A stretch of 64,000 bases of DNA from Mycobacterium sp. SMC-8. Its GTDB lineage: Bacteria; Actinomycetota; Actinomycetes; Mycobacteriales; Mycobacteriaceae. This document shows positions 54,090 through 63,278 of the stretch, one piece after another; the first letter of the stretch is position 1; each line of letters opens with the position of its first letter. The notes beneath the pieces are model-generated. The model had not been told where the DNA came from, searched no databases, and saw only the letters and a program-made list of their open reading frames with translations. The position numbers and the translations under genes are program-made. The stretch lies in assembly GCF_025263565.1 (NCBI RefSeq), contig NZ_CP079865.1:4898001-4962000 (forward strand). The letters are read 5' to 3'.

Positions 54090-55244
54090 TCAGGCTGACG
54101 CGAGCCGCGGCTTGAGCACCACCTTTGTCCAACCGTTGTCGCGGGCGTCGAAGTGCTGGTACGCGTTCGGGGCATCAGATAACGGCAGCTCGTGAGAGAC
54201 GATCCATGATGGCTTGGCCCTGCCCTGGTGGATCAGTTCTCGCAATTCGCGGTTGTAGCGCTTGACGTTGGCCTGCCCAGTTCCCATCCGTTGGCCCTTG
54301 ACCCAGAAGGTGCCCATCTCGAAAGTGATCCTGCCCTTCTTTTTATCTTCGTCCGGCGCGCCGGGATCCTGGGGCAGGTACAAGCCGACCACGCCGATTC
54401 CGCCGGTGAACTTCACCGCGCGCACGAGATCGTTGATGACCATCGACGGATCCTCATGGCCTTGGGGGTCATGCGCCTGATAACCGACGCATTCGCAACC
54501 GCAGTCGGCGCCAGCGCCTTTGGTCTGTTCCAGGACCTGATCGACGGCAGGTCCCTTCGAATCGTCGATCGCGATGACCCCGATCTGTTCGGCCAGCTTG
54601 AGCCGGTCGGGATGACGATCCACGATCATCACTTTGGCGGCGCCCTTGATCATCGCCGAATGGGCGGCCATCAAACCGACCGGGCCTGCACCAAAAATCA
54701 CGACCGTATCGCCGGGTTGAAGTCCGGCAAGCTCGGTGCAGTGCCAGCCCGTCGGAAAGATGTCCGACAGCATGACGTAGTCGGTTTCCTTTTCCTGCGC
54801 GTCCTCGGGGAGCTTCAAGCAGTTCGAGTCGCCGAACGGTACCCGCAGGTACTCGGCTTGCCCGCCGTTGTATGGGCCCATACCCGCGAAACCGTAGGCC
54901 GCCCCAACCATGCCCGGGTCTGGATTGTTGGTCAGGCAGAAGGCCGTCAGTCCTTTCTCGCAATTGCGACAGAAGCCGCAGCTGATATTGAACGGCAGGC
55001 AGACCCGGTCGCCGACCTTTACCGAGACCACCGCGTTGCCAACCTCGACGACCTCGCCGAGGTTCTCGTGGCCGAGGACCCTGCCCGTTTCCATCGCCGT
55101 CCGACCCTCGTACATGTGAAGGTCGGACCCGCAAATGTTCGTGGTCGTAATTTGGACGAGTACGTCGGTCGGCGCTTCGATGACCGGTTCCGCGACGTCC
55201 TCGACGCGGACCTGCATGGGCCCTTCGTACACAACAACTTTCAT
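54090..55244 (-). CDS. Zn-dependent alcohol dehydrogenase, glutathione-independent formaldehyde dehydrogenase-like
   Basis: 384 residues behind GAGGAG. The MDR pattern: NICGSDLHMYEG (catalytic Cys/Asp), GHENLGEVVEVG, structural-zinc loop SCGFCRNCEKGLTAFC, Rossmann VVIFGAGPVGLMAAHSA, and a long insert (QAHDPQGHEDPSMVINDLV) characteristic of the Pseudomonas-type formaldehyde dismutase/dehydrogenase group. It probably oxidises formaldehyde or other aldehydes with tightly bound NAD. The neighbouring P450 and MmpL genes are not obviously related. Confidence 0.92.
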   Translation of the reverse strand: MKVVVYEGPMQVRVEDVAEPVIEAPTDVLVQITTTNICGSDLHMYEGRTAMETGRVLGHENLGEVVEVGNAVVSVKVGDRVCLPFNISCGFCRNCEKGLTAFCLTNNPDPGMVGAAYGFAGMGPYNGGQAEYLRVPFGDSNCLKLPEDAQEKETDYVMLSDIFPTGWHCTELAGLQPGDTVVIFGAGPVGLMAAHSAMIKGAAKVMIVDRHPDRLKLAEQIGVIAIDDSKGPAVDQVLEQTKGAGADCGCECVGYQAHDPQGHEDPSMVINDLVRAVKFTGGIGVVGLYLPQDPGAPDEDKKKGRITFEMGTFWVKGQRMGTGQANVKRYNRELRELIHQGRAKPSWIVSHELPLSDAPNAYQHFDARDNGWTKVVLKPRLASA

Positions 55245-55407
55245 TGCTTCTCCTCATCTGCATACAGGGTCATTGCGATCTTGAGCGGTCGGTGGCCATG
55301 TTTTTGACCGACGAGGGAGACGATTACGCGGCGTCCGGCAACCAGGCTGCTACGGCGCCGTGCGCCCGTCTTCGTCGCAGCAGGTCGAATTCGTGACGCC
55401 CACTTAG

Positions 55408-57064
55408 CCTCGACCCACCGATGAATCGCCTGTTCGGAGGGTGTTGATGTAAGGAAAGTGCCCTTTGAGCTGGGATGATTGGAGTTACCACACTTCGATC
55501 AGCCCACGTTCAGAAAGGCACTTCCGGTGCAAGTGTCCCATAGGTTCGCCGTGTCGTCGGCGGTCTTCGATGATGCACATCTCGTGTCGTGCGCCGGGCT
55601 GGTGCCGGTGATGACCCTGGCCGGCCAGACCGGTCTGTCGCAGCTATTGGCCGACAAGATCCGGTTCACCTGTGAGCGGATCCGTTCGGGTGCGGCCCAT
55701 CCGTCACCGAAGCTGACCACGCTGATCGCCGGGATGTGCGCCGGCGCGGACAGCATTGATGACCTAGACGTTGTGCGCTCGGGTGGGATGAAGACCCTCT
55801 TCGGTGGTGTGTACGCCCCGTCGACGATCGGAACCTTATTGCGGGAGTTCACCTTCGGGCATGCCCGCCAGCTCGAATCTGTCCTGCGCGAACACCTGGC
55901 CGCGCTGTGCGGGCGTGTCGATCTGTTGCCCGGCGCCGACGGACGGGCGTTCATCGACATCGACTCACTACTACGCCCGGTCTACGGGCACGCCAAGCAG
56001 GGCGCCAGCTACGGACACACCAAGATCGCCGGCAGGCAGATCCTGCGCAAAGGCCTCTCACCGTTGATCACCACGATCAGCACCGACCACGGTGCGCCGG
56101 TGATCGCCGGGGCGAGGTTGCGGGCGGGCAAGGCCAACTCCGGCAAGGGCGCAGCCCGCATGATCGCTCAAGCGGCCGCTACCGCCCGTGCTGCCGGGGT
56201 CACCGGGCAGATCCTGGTGCGTGGCGATTCGGCCTACGGCAATAGCACCGTGGTCACCGCCTGCCACCGAGCAGGTGTCCGGTTCTCGCTGGTGCTGACC
56301 AAGACCGCCGCAGTTGCCGCCGCCATTGACGCAATTCCCGAGACCGCGTGGACCCCGGTGAACTATCCCGGTGCTGTGCGTGACCCCGACACCGGCGCCT
56401 GGATCTCCGATGCCGAAGTCGCCGAAACCACCTACACAGCCTTCGGTTCCACCAAGACTCCGGTGACCGCCCGGTTGGTCGTGCGCCGGGTCAAAGACGC
56501 GCGGTTCCTCGATGCGCTGTTTCCGGTGTGGCGGTACCACCCGTTCTTCACCAATTCCGACGAACCCGTCGACGCCGCTGACATCACTCATCGCCGCCAC
56601 GCCATCATCGAAACCGTGTTCGCCGACCTCATCGACGGACCTTTGGCGCACATGCCCTCGGGGCGGTTCGGCGCGAACTCGGCCTGGATCCTGTGCGCCG
56701 CGATCGCCCACAACCTGCTGCGCGCCGTCGGCGTCCTGGCCGGAGGTGCCCACGCGGTCGCCCGCGGGGCGACACTGCGCCGCAAGATAATCACTATCCC
56801 GGCCCGCCTGGCCCGTCCGCAACGCCAACCTATCCTGCACCTACCAGCGCACTGGCCCTGGACAGAGCACTGGCTCACGTTGTGGCGCAACACCATCGGC
56901 TACAGCCCACCAGAAATCGCCACCACCTGACCATATGCCGAAAGGCCCGACCGGAGCGCACAGGAACAGCTGGACAGACCAGCAGATACCCCCTGCCCGC
57001 GACCAGGACCAGCCCTCAACAGCCCAGCGAGGCACACCTACCCCAATTCATCAGTGGATCGAGG
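55408..57064 (+). mobile_element. IS1380-family insertion sequence, copy 2 (1,657 bp)
   Basis: Terminal inverted repeats: left CCTCGACCCACCGATGAAT (from 55408) and right, complement, CCTCGATCCACTGATGAAT (ending 57064), 17 of 19 matching. The 5 bp sequence CTTAG is repeated on both sides (55403-55407 and 57065-57069). It carries one plus-strand transposase. It inserted between the ADH gene and an ABM-family gene. Confidence 0.9.
55527..56930 (+). CDS. IS1380-family transposase (copy 2)
   Basis: 467 residues from GTG 55527; a TTG at 55479 would extend it, but family members begin near VQVSHRFAVSSAVFDD and AAAGG precedes the GTG. Catalytic acidic residues lie in RAFIDIDSLLR, ILVRGDSAYGNSTV and the C-terminal HAIIETVFADLIDG. 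The frame is complete and the ends intact, so it may be mobile. Confidence 0.93.
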   Translation: MQVSHRFAVSSAVFDDAHLVSCAGLVPVMTLAGQTGLSQLLADKIRFTCERIRSGAAHPSPKLTTLIAGMCAGADSIDDLDVVRSGGMKTLFGGVYAPSTIGTLLREFTFGHARQLESVLREHLAALCGRVDLLPGADGRAFIDIDSLLRPVYGHAKQGASYGHTKIAGRQILRKGLSPLITTISTDHGAPVIAGARLRAGKANSGKGAARMIAQAAATARAAGVTGQILVRGDSAYGNSTVVTACHRAGVRFSLVLTKTAAVAAAIDAIPETAWTPVNYPGAVRDPDTGAWISDAEVAETTYTAFGSTKTPVTARLVVRRVKDARFLDALFPVWRYHPFFTNSDEPVDAADITHRRHAIIETVFADLIDGPLAHMPSGRFGANSAWILCAAIAHNLLRAVGVLAGGAHAVARGATLRRKIITIPARLARPQRQPILHLPAHWPWTEHWLTLWRNTIGYSPPEIATT

Positions 57065-57147
57065 CTTAGCCTCCGCGAGACGGACGCTGACGGTGCCAGC
57101 CATCGCGGCACTGCGAGGACAGGCAAGCGCCGCGGCCGCCGCCAGGG

Positions 57148-57441
57148 TCACAGCTTGTCGGCGATCACGTCGAGGTGGATGATCTGGGGCGGCGAGGCGA
57201 ACAGGTCAGCTTTCTGTTTGAGTTCCTGGCCGACCGGTCCCGTCAAATGGACTCGCCGCGCCTCGTCGTCGGGGAAGGCATCGAATATCCCGAATGTCGA
57301 CGCGTCGAACCGCACCGCCAACCACGGTTTGGTGCGAGGTTCCTTTTCGACGAGCAACCGCACCCACGCCAAGAGGTCTTCGACCGCATCTCCCTTGCCC
57401 GGGTGGGCTTCGAGTAGCACCAACAAGGCTTTCGATACCAT
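57148..57441 (-). CDS. Antibiotic biosynthesis monooxygenase (ABM)-domain protein
   Basis: 97 residues from ATG 57441, chosen for the ACAGGAGG site upstream. KALLVLLEAHPGKGDAVEDLLAWV followed by WLAVRFDASTFGIFDAFPDDEARRVHLTGPVGQEL is the ABM dimeric alpha/beta barrel. Members act on quinone-like or small aromatic compounds or are of unknown stress function. It begins the group that continues with LpqE and Hsp20, on the other strand. Confidence 0.85.
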   Translation of the reverse strand: MVSKALLVLLEAHPGKGDAVEDLLAWVRLLVEKEPRTKPWLAVRFDASTFGIFDAFPDDEARRVHLTGPVGQELKQKADLFASPPQIIHLDVIADKL

Positions 57442-57515
57442 GACCGCGCCTCCTGTCCTGGGAATAGAGCCCTCGGATACCGCCGATTTCATGTCGGTTC
57501 TGGTTGCCCGTTGTG

Positions 57516-57731
57516 TCAGATGGGGATCCACCCTGCGCCGCTGACAGCGGCCACGGATTGGACAGTGTCCCAGGACCTGGCGACGACCTCTTCGGCCTGA
57601 CGGATCAACTCCGGGTGCGGTCTCTTGGACCGCTCAGACGACGCCCTGATCGTCTTGGCCAAAGGAAAATTGAGCTGTGACCTGGATAGCCACAGGTCTA
57701 GCTGGCCGTCTTCAACCGATCGGACAACATC
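57516..57731 (-). pseudogene. Possible gene remnant
   Basis: The minus-strand frame ending at 57516 reads VEDGQLDLWLSRSQLN, FPLAKTIRASSERSKRPHP, then ELIRQAEEVVARSWDTVQSV, which looks like a real protein C-terminus and is not a shadow of a gene in this gap. There is no start codon in frame before the sequence runs into the antisense of lpqE. I infer a 5'-truncated remnant of unknown family. Confidence 0.3.
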
Positions 57732-58256
57732 GTGAACCCGTCGATACCACGGTCCCGAGCTGCGATGGCGGTGGGCGTGCTGATTGCCGCTTCTGCGCTG
57801 GGCGGCTGCGGCGCCGGGCAACAGTCGCAAACCGCCTCGATGGCGCCGGATGTCAATGGCTCCATGGCTGACTCCGGTGACATCGCGTTGCGCTACATCC
57901 GGATACGTGCCCAGCAAACCAGCTATGCGGTGCAGCCGGGCAAGACCGTCCACCTGGTGCTGGTAGCCACCAACCAATCACCTGATACCGCGGACACCCT
58001 CGCGGCGGTCAGCACTGACATCGGTGCCGTCACTGTGGTCGGAAAGACCACAGTGCCGGCCAGTGGCGTACTGATCGTCGACAGCCCGGACCGCATGGTG
58101 CATGCCGACGCGCTGGCAGCGGTCAAACCCGCCAACACTGCCACCGCAACTGTGTTACTGACCAAGCCGATCAGCAATGGGCTCATCTACGATTTCACGT
58201 TCCGGTTCGCACATGTCGGCGAAGTATCCGTCAGTGTGCCGGTCTCTGCTGACTAG
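57732..58256 (+). CDS. lpqE: LpqE-type lipoprotein
   Basis: 174 residues from GTG. The lipobox is LGGC, and the mature part follows mycobacterial LpqE: GCGAGQQSQTASMAPDVNG, RYIRIRAQQTSYAVQPGK, VDLVLVA-like HLVLVATNQSPDTADTL, DIGAVTV and LTKPISNGLIYDFTFRF. Function is unknown (copper-chaperone-like fold proposed for related families). In M. tuberculosis LpqE lies near radA; here it lies in the stress island, so this is probably an additional copy. Confidence 0.85.
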   Translation: MNPSIPRSRAAMAVGVLIAASALGGCGAGQQSQTASMAPDVNGSMADSGDIALRYIRIRAQQTSYAVQPGKTVHLVLVATNQSPDTADTLAAVSTDIGAVTVVGKTTVPASGVLIVDSPDRMVHADALAAVKPANTATATVLLTKPISNGLIYDFTFRFAHVGEVSVSVPVSAD

Positions 58257-58703
58257 CCGCAATCGGGGTCACGGCTGCATGAGCCGAGATATCACTGCCG
58301 AATCACAAGTCGGCGTGTTGCGTTTGACTTGATCCTTCCGGAGGCGCCGGCCGCAAGCTGCCCTGCGAGCACATCGACGGCTTCGGCTCAGACGTGGCGC
58401 CGGTAGCGCCTGAATCACCACGGCGACAGGGGCATAGCGAGGTCAATCCCCGCAGGCATGGCGTGACGGGACGGGCGGCGGGCCCTTCCCGGGCGGAGCT
58501 GGTAATCGGCACATCGGCTGCGTCCACTCGTGCTGACAGGATCAATCCTGAACGATATTTCAGGCTCGTTGGGCGCATGCGCGGGCCGAAATCGGATTGC
58601 AATACTGGTTGTTCGGAGGTTATTGACGGCCAGCGCGTTGCAGGCTGTCGGTCGTCGGCGCTTCCGGTACAGCCGAGCCACCCTTGGATTCTTAGGAGAA
58701 GTC
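58257..58703. other. 447-base region between lpqE and the second hsp20
   Basis: No gene is supported. A frame runs into hsp20 from GTG 58530 but has no alpha-crystallin character upstream of ATG 58704. The region should contain the hsp20 promoter; GGGCCGAAA near 58584 matches half of a DosR-type box, which by itself is weak. No HAIR or CIRCE element was seen. Confidence 0.4.
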
Positions 58704-59162
58704 ATGGCTTTGATGCGATTCGATCCGTTTCGCGAACTCGACCGGCTGGCCGACCAGGCCATGGCCGGCGCGCGCAATGCGCGCACTCTTCCGATGGAGG
58801 CGTTTCGGCGCGGCGACCAGGTCATTGTGGCCCTTGATGTACCCGGTCTGCAGGGCAGCGATATCGATGTCACCGTGGAACGCAACGTCATTGAGGTCAC
58901 CGCGCGGCGCCGCCCGCTGAGGCAGGAGGGCGACGAGTTGATCATTGACGAGCGGCCGCAGGGCGAGTTCCGTAGGCAGTTGTTTCTCGGTGACAATCTC
59001 GATCCGGGCAAGCTCAGCGCAGTTTGCGACCTCGGGGTGCTGACGTTGACCATCCCGGTGTCAGAGCAGAGTAAGCCTCGCAAGGTTCAGGTCGCTACCG
59101 CCGATCATGGCCAGCAGGCCATTCAAGCCGGGTCGGGGCAGCAACAGGCCGTGGACGCGTGA
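58704..59162 (+). CDS. Small heat shock protein Hsp20, second copy
   Basis: 152 residues with a TAGGAGAAG site. MRFDPFRELDRLADQAM is the usual Hsp20 start; the crystallin domain runs ~30-125 (PMEAFRRGDQVIVALDVPG, VTVERNVIEVTARR, LGVLTLTIPV). The tail is Gln-rich (DHGQQAIQ, SGQQQ). It differs considerably from the copy at 44440. It is followed 10 bases later by the general stress protein gene, so they form one operon. Confidence 0.95.
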   Translation: MALMRFDPFRELDRLADQAMAGARNARTLPMEAFRRGDQVIVALDVPGLQGSDIDVTVERNVIEVTARRRPLRQEGDELIIDERPQGEFRRQLFLGDNLDPGKLSAVCDLGVLTLTIPVSEQSKPRKVQVATADHGQQAIQAGSGQQQAVDA

Positions 59163-59172
59163 GGAGACAGTA

Positions 59173-59676
59173 ATGGCACATGCGACAGTCAGCAGATCAG
59201 CGGTACGTCCCAATCAGCCCGCCCGCCAGGTTATCGCCACCTTCGACAACTACGCAGACGCCGAGCGCGCCGTCGACTATCTCTCCGATCAGCAGTTTCC
59301 GGTCAACCGGGTCGCCATCGTGGGCCGCGATCTGGAATATGTCGAACAAGTTCTCGGCCGGCTCAATTACGGAGGGGCCGCGTTACGGGGTGCGGCGTCC
59401 GGTGCCCTGGTCGGGGCACTCATCGGCTGGGTGTTCGGAATCTTCAGCTGGATCGACCCACTGACCACCGCCCTGTTACTGGCCCTCTATGGCGTGATCT
59501 TCGGAGCGGTCGTCGGCGCTTTGATGGGGCTGCTCGTGCACGCCCTCCAACGCGGTCGGCGCGACTTTCAATCCGTTTCCCGCCTGGTCCCCAAGTCCTA
59601 CGACCTCGTCGCCGATGTCGAAGTGGCCGACCAAGCACTGCGGCTGCTCTCCACGGCTGACAACCATAAGGAGTGA
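59173..59676 (+). CDS. General stress protein 17M-like membrane protein
   Basis: 167 residues from ATG 59173. VIATFDNYADAERAVDYLSDQQFPVNRVAIVGRDLEYVEQVLGR is the 17M-type domain, followed by two glycine-rich hydrophobic segments (AASGALVGALIGWVFGIF and LALYGVIFGAVVGALMGLL) and a C-terminal soluble part. Family members are induced by general stress; mechanism unknown. Operonic with hsp20. Confidence 0.85.
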   Translation: MAHATVSRSAVRPNQPARQVIATFDNYADAERAVDYLSDQQFPVNRVAIVGRDLEYVEQVLGRLNYGGAALRGAASGALVGALIGWVFGIFSWIDPLTTALLLALYGVIFGAVVGALMGLLVHALQRGRRDFQSVSRLVPKSYDLVADVEVADQALRLLSTADNHKE

Positions 59677-59824
59677 AGCATGGCACCAGCTGTGAGTTAG
59701 ACGATAGGTTGTTCGTCGTCGCCGGCATGCATGACGATGCCGATCGCCAGCCTTCCCTGATCTCAGCGGCGAACGTGGGATCTGTGATGCCGACGTCCTC
59801 GCCCAAGGTGATGAGCTGGTCATC

Positions 59825-60904
59825 TCCGCCCAACGCCAGCTTCGCTTCTCGGCCCAGCCGGACCTCGTGCAGGATCCGCCCGGGTTGTTCTTCGGTGAGG
59901 GGATCGACGCGCCTGCCTTGCATGCGGGCCAATGTGCGCAGCGTGCACAACGCCAGGCGGGCGTCGATCCCGAGCGCCATCCACCCCGTGAGTAGCGAGT
60001 CACGTCCGAACAGCGTCATGAACCATGGGGCGCCGGCGGCAAGGATGGGACAATCCGGTTGCTCGGGATCTTCGATCTGCAGCGAACCCAGGTCGCTGGC
60101 TCCCGATTCAAGTGCTGCTTTGAAGGCCCCGTCGGGCGTCGACACCGTCGGGCTGGACAACCGCCAGGCCCGCAGCCTGTGTGCGGGCGTGCCCACATCG
60201 CCGGGTTCACGGGACTGGAAGGAAGCGCCGACCTGACCGCCCGGCGATGCGGTGGCCACGCCGAACGATGTCGACCACTCCGCTCGTCCCCCCACCAGAA
60301 CCTTGAAGGTGAATCTTCCCGGTGTGACGGACGGCTCGCCGGTGGCGGCGATTCGCGCCACGTGGGTGCCGCCCGGCGCGGCCATGGTGTAGGTCATGGC
60401 GTCGGCGGCGAGATCAACGGAGATCCCGTGGGGTGCGGTGACGCGTCCCTCCTTCACCGCGAACAAGTCGGCGAAGTCGACGTCGACAGCCATCGTCAGC
60501 GTGACACTCACCGGTTCGTGCCCGAAGTTGCGTAGCACAACGTCCTCCCGCATACCGTCACCGATATAGCGGGTGCGCAGCACGAGCATGGTGCTGTCGG
60601 CAGCCCATGGCCGGGGCGGTGTGCGTCCGATGAACATCGCCCGCTAGGGCTCGGTGGATTCCTGGACGGTTGACAGGTTCTCAACAGGCTGGCCGTCGAT
60701 GGCCAACCGCCAACACGACAGGACACGGGTGTCTGCGATGAACAGACCGTGTGGTCGGTCCCGCTGAACATCCCCCGCGTGCGAAGAGATGCAGAACGTA
60801 CTCCCTTCCAGTAGGGTCACCGCGCCGGTGTCGCCGGTCACCGGCGGACCGGTTCCCGACGCCCAGGCGCCGGACGCACAGTCTTCGCCGTCGACGAACG
60901 TCAC
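59825..60904 (-). pseudogene. Glycogen debranching / amylo-alpha-1,6-glucosidase-like pseudogene
   Basis: The gene starts at GTG 60904, which overlaps the TGA of the glycosyltransferase gene (GTGA). The N-terminal trehalase-like debranching domain reads GAVTLLEGSTFCISSHAGD and GLFIADTRVLSCWRLAIDG, then meets an in-frame amber codon at 60644-60646 where STEPYR-like sequence is expected. In the same frame it resumes with FIGRTPPRPWAADSTMLVL and continues to PWFMTLFGRDSLLTGWMAL and GRILHEVRLGREAKLALGG. Homology ends at ~59825; the C-terminal half of the (~700 residue) enzyme is missing. Two lesions indicate a dead gene. Confidence 0.8.
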
Positions 60905-61968
60905 CGCGTCACCAACTCGTGATAGAGCGCGAGGTGATCGCTGACCATGCGAGCGGTTGAGAACCGCTCGATCACCGCCTCGCGGCAGGCCCGTCGGCTG
61001 AGGTGATCGACGTTGCAGATAGCGCGGACGAGAGCGTCTTTCCCGCTGCACAGGTAGCCGGTGACTCCGTCATCGACGATTTCGGGCGCCGCACCGTTCG
61101 GACAGGCGATGACCGGCGTACCGCAGGCCAGTGCCTCGATCATCACCAACCCGAAGGGTTCTGGCCATTGGATGGGATTGAGAAGCGCAGACGCCTCACC
61201 GAGAAGGGCCAGCTTGTCCTGCCCGCCGACTTCACCGATGAACTCGACGTTGTCGTCGAGCAACGGCTCTATCTGGTCGTGGTAGTACGCCTGCTCCGAT
61301 TTCTCGCGAGCCTTGGCGGCCACAATGAGACGCCGGCCCGCTGCGCGTGCGGCCAGCACCGCCTGCCGAACTCCCTTATCGGCTGTCATTCTTCCGAGGA
61401 ACAGAAGAAAACCGCCGTCGCCGTCGCCGTCGGGGTAGGCCGTTGGATCGAGGCCGTGGTGGATCACCCGGTCGATCATCACCTCCGGCGCTCGTCGGGC
61501 CTGGTTGTGCGAGACGGCGACGACCGGTATCCGCTTGGCGTAGCGGCGGTATATCGCGCTGAGCTCGCCGCCGAAAGGGCCGTGACAGGTGGTGACAACA
61601 CGATCGCAACCATTGGCAAGGGCCCAAGCCGGTCCGAGAAGGGTGTGATCGTGGATGATGTCGCACCCGGTGAGTGCTTCGTAACCGCCCATCACGTGTG
61701 GCAGCTCGACTTCGCCGTGGCCTATTCGGTCCCAGGTCGCACTGGCCGTGGCGCGCACGAGGGGCACGGGAGCCGTGCTGTCGCCGGTAGCGTAGAGCAT
61801 CACCTCGTGGCCGGCCGCAATCAGCCCGACCGCCAGCTCCGAGACGACCGCTTCGGTGCCGCCATACGACGATGGCGGCACCGCGGCCCACGGAGGTGCC
61901 AGCAGGCCGATCTTCAGAGAACCGATTCCTATGGCGCCATGGTGGATTTCGCTTACCTGCCAAGACAC
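60901..61968 (-). CDS. Glycosyltransferase family 4 (GT-B)
   Basis: 355 residues from GTG 61968. KIGLLAPPWAAVPPSSYGGTEAVV is the N-terminal glycine loop; GRMTADKGVRQAVLAA and EPFGLVMIEALACGTPVIA (EX7E motif) are typical GT4. The enzyme transfers a sugar from a nucleotide donor; substrate unknown. It was translationally coupled to the debranching gene, and similar pairs are found in actinobacterial stress or dormancy clusters. Confidence 0.88.
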   Translation of the reverse strand: MSWQVSEIHHGAIGIGSLKIGLLAPPWAAVPPSSYGGTEAVVSELAVGLIAAGHEVMLYATGDSTAPVPLVRATASATWDRIGHGEVELPHVMGGYEALTGCDIIHDHTLLGPAWALANGCDRVVTTCHGPFGGELSAIYRRYAKRIPVVAVSHNQARRAPEVMIDRVIHHGLDPTAYPDGDGDGGFLLFLGRMTADKGVRQAVLAARAAGRRLIVAAKAREKSEQAYYHDQIEPLLDDNVEFIGEVGGQDKLALLGEASALLNPIQWPEPFGLVMIEALACGTPVIACPNGAAPEIVDDGVTGYLCSGKDALVRAICNVDHLSRRACREAVIERFSTARMVSDHLALYHELVTR

Positions 61969-62250
61969 CAGCCCGTCGGAGCAGAAAACACAGGAGAGCG
62001 TAGTACCGCCGGATCAATGCTCCTTACCCTGTGCGCCTTGGCGTTACGACAGGCGCCACACTGTCGGCCTGCGAGCGTAAAGCACGAGCGATGGCCTGAC
62101 CCCGCAGACCGGTGCCGCGACTAGCGCGTGCGCTGGGGGTAGAGGAAACGCCAGGACCGGGTCGCGGCGTGAAGATTGAAGCGGGTGTTGGCATCGCGCA
62201 GGTCGCAACCGGTCAGTTCACTGATGCGCGCCAGCCGGTAGCGTAGCGTG

Positions 62251-62265
62251 TGTTGGCCGTCGCTC
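62251..62265 (+). repeat. Left terminal inverted repeat of the 1.04 kb element
   Basis: TGTTGGCCGTCGCTC; pairs with 63279-63293 (13/15). Preceded by the duplicated target AGCGTG. Confidence 0.85.
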
Positions 62266-62268
62266 AGG

Positions 62269-62324
62269 ATGCAGACGATGGCGTCACTGTGGATGCAGAC
62301 GTGATTTCGGGGGTCGGTCTGCAT
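62269..62324. repeat. Subterminal repeated motif cluster of the element
   Basis: ATGCAGAC at 62269-62276 and 62293-62300 (direct, 24 bases apart) and GTCTGCAT at 62317-62324 (inverted, also 24 bases further). One more ATGCAGAC is at 63203-63210 near the other end. The regular 24-base spacing suggests protein-binding sites. Confidence 0.65.
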
Positions 62325-62427
62325 TGTGACGGGGTAATCGTCGCGGCGACGCGGTGGTCGTCATGGTGACGACTGTCGGCAGGCATGGTGATGACGCCCC
62401 CGGCGGCAGCGCGGGGACGTCGGAGGG

Positions 62428-63003
62428 TCAGCCGGGTGGCGCCAGAAGGCGGCCGCGGGTGTACATCCCGATCAGGGTCCACGGCGGCTCACCGAGGGCG
62501 TAGCGGCGGCGGTCCCAGTAGGCCGCTGCCGACAACAGCGACAGCGCGTGGTGCAACATGTTCCCTCGGTAGCGCAGCGCGGTGAACGTGTCGGGGTCCA
62601 GGGCGAGCAGCTGCTCGGTCCCGTCGCGTGCGAGACGGTCCAGGTGCTCTGGCGGTAGTCGGCGAAGCCAGCGGCGCACGGTGGACACCGGCCGCCCCAT
62701 GGTCGCCGCGATACGCCGGTGTCCGAGTCCATTTGCTTTGTGCAGCAATGCTGTTCCAATCACTGCGGTGGTGTCGGCATGGCGTGGCTGCAGAGCGGCG
62801 GGCATCACGATATGCGTTGACGAGCAGGACCGGCATCGCGTGCGGCGGGGGCGCACCGTGATCGTGGTCCCGTCGTGATCGCGCACGGAGCGCCGCCTGC
62901 CGTAGCCCCAAGAAGTCAGCTGGCCGTCGCGGCACCGCGGGCAGCGGAGTTCGCCGGCGGCGAGCAGTTTCTCGGCCAGTTCGCCGGTGCGCGCGACGAT
63001 CAC
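62428..63003 (-). CDS. DUF6431-like zinc-ribbon plus helix-turn-helix protein of the element
   Basis: 191 residues from GTG 63003 (family-like start VIVARTGELAEKLLAAGELRC; a GTG at 63042 would add 13). A zinc ribbon has two Cys pairs: CPRC near residue 20 and CRSC near residue 59, flanking WGYGRRRSVRDHDG. Then an HTH of resolvase/ISL3-like type, GLGHRRIAATMGRPVSTVRRWLRRL. The C-terminal ~70 residues are helical and end MYTRGRLLAPPG. It resembles N-terminal DNA-binding parts of transposases but lacks a catalytic domain. I infer end-binding or regulation of transposition. Confidence 0.75.
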   Translation of the reverse strand: MIVARTGELAEKLLAAGELRCPRCRDGQLTSWGYGRRRSVRDHDGTTITVRPRRTRCRSCSSTHIVMPAALQPRHADTTAVIGTALLHKANGLGHRRIAATMGRPVSTVRRWLRRLPPEHLDRLARDGTEQLLALDPDTFTALRYRGNMLHHALSLLSAAAYWDRRRYALGEPPWTLIGMYTRGRLLAPPG

Positions 63004-63035
63004 CGCAGAGCCAGTCCATGATCCACCAGCCTTAC

Positions 63036-63058
63036 CTATCACCCGGGAACCGGGATAG
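63036..63058. promoter_or_regulatory. Hairpin upstream of the element gene
   Basis: CTATC and CCGG then GAA then CCGGGATAG form a stem with a small bulge just upstream of the DUF6431-like gene. It may block read-through from the host gene or bind the protein. Confidence 0.35.
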
Positions 63059-63278
63059 GGGTCAGTTCGTGTTGGGCGACCGCAGAATCGACGCGTCCGC
63101 CGTCACCGATTGTGACGATCTCGGGATTCGGCATCGCGCCGGAGCCGAAATGGACTCTGCGCGAGCAGACCAGCGCGGGGTCCGTTCGTGGGCACGCTGA
63201 TGATGCAGACGACCGCCGTCCCCGACCCGGGATTTCGACAACTTCAATGACGATCACCCCCGCCGTGGTCGTCACACA

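Noticed and set aside
48042..57064. Composite transposon made of two IS1380 copies around P450-MmpL-ADH
   Set aside because: Each copy has its own target duplication (CTAA; CTTAG) and different transposases, so they inserted independently; no shared duplication flanks the whole.
58530..59162. N-terminally extended Hsp20
   Set aside because: Upstream residues have no crystallin character; ATG 58704 has a good ribosome site.
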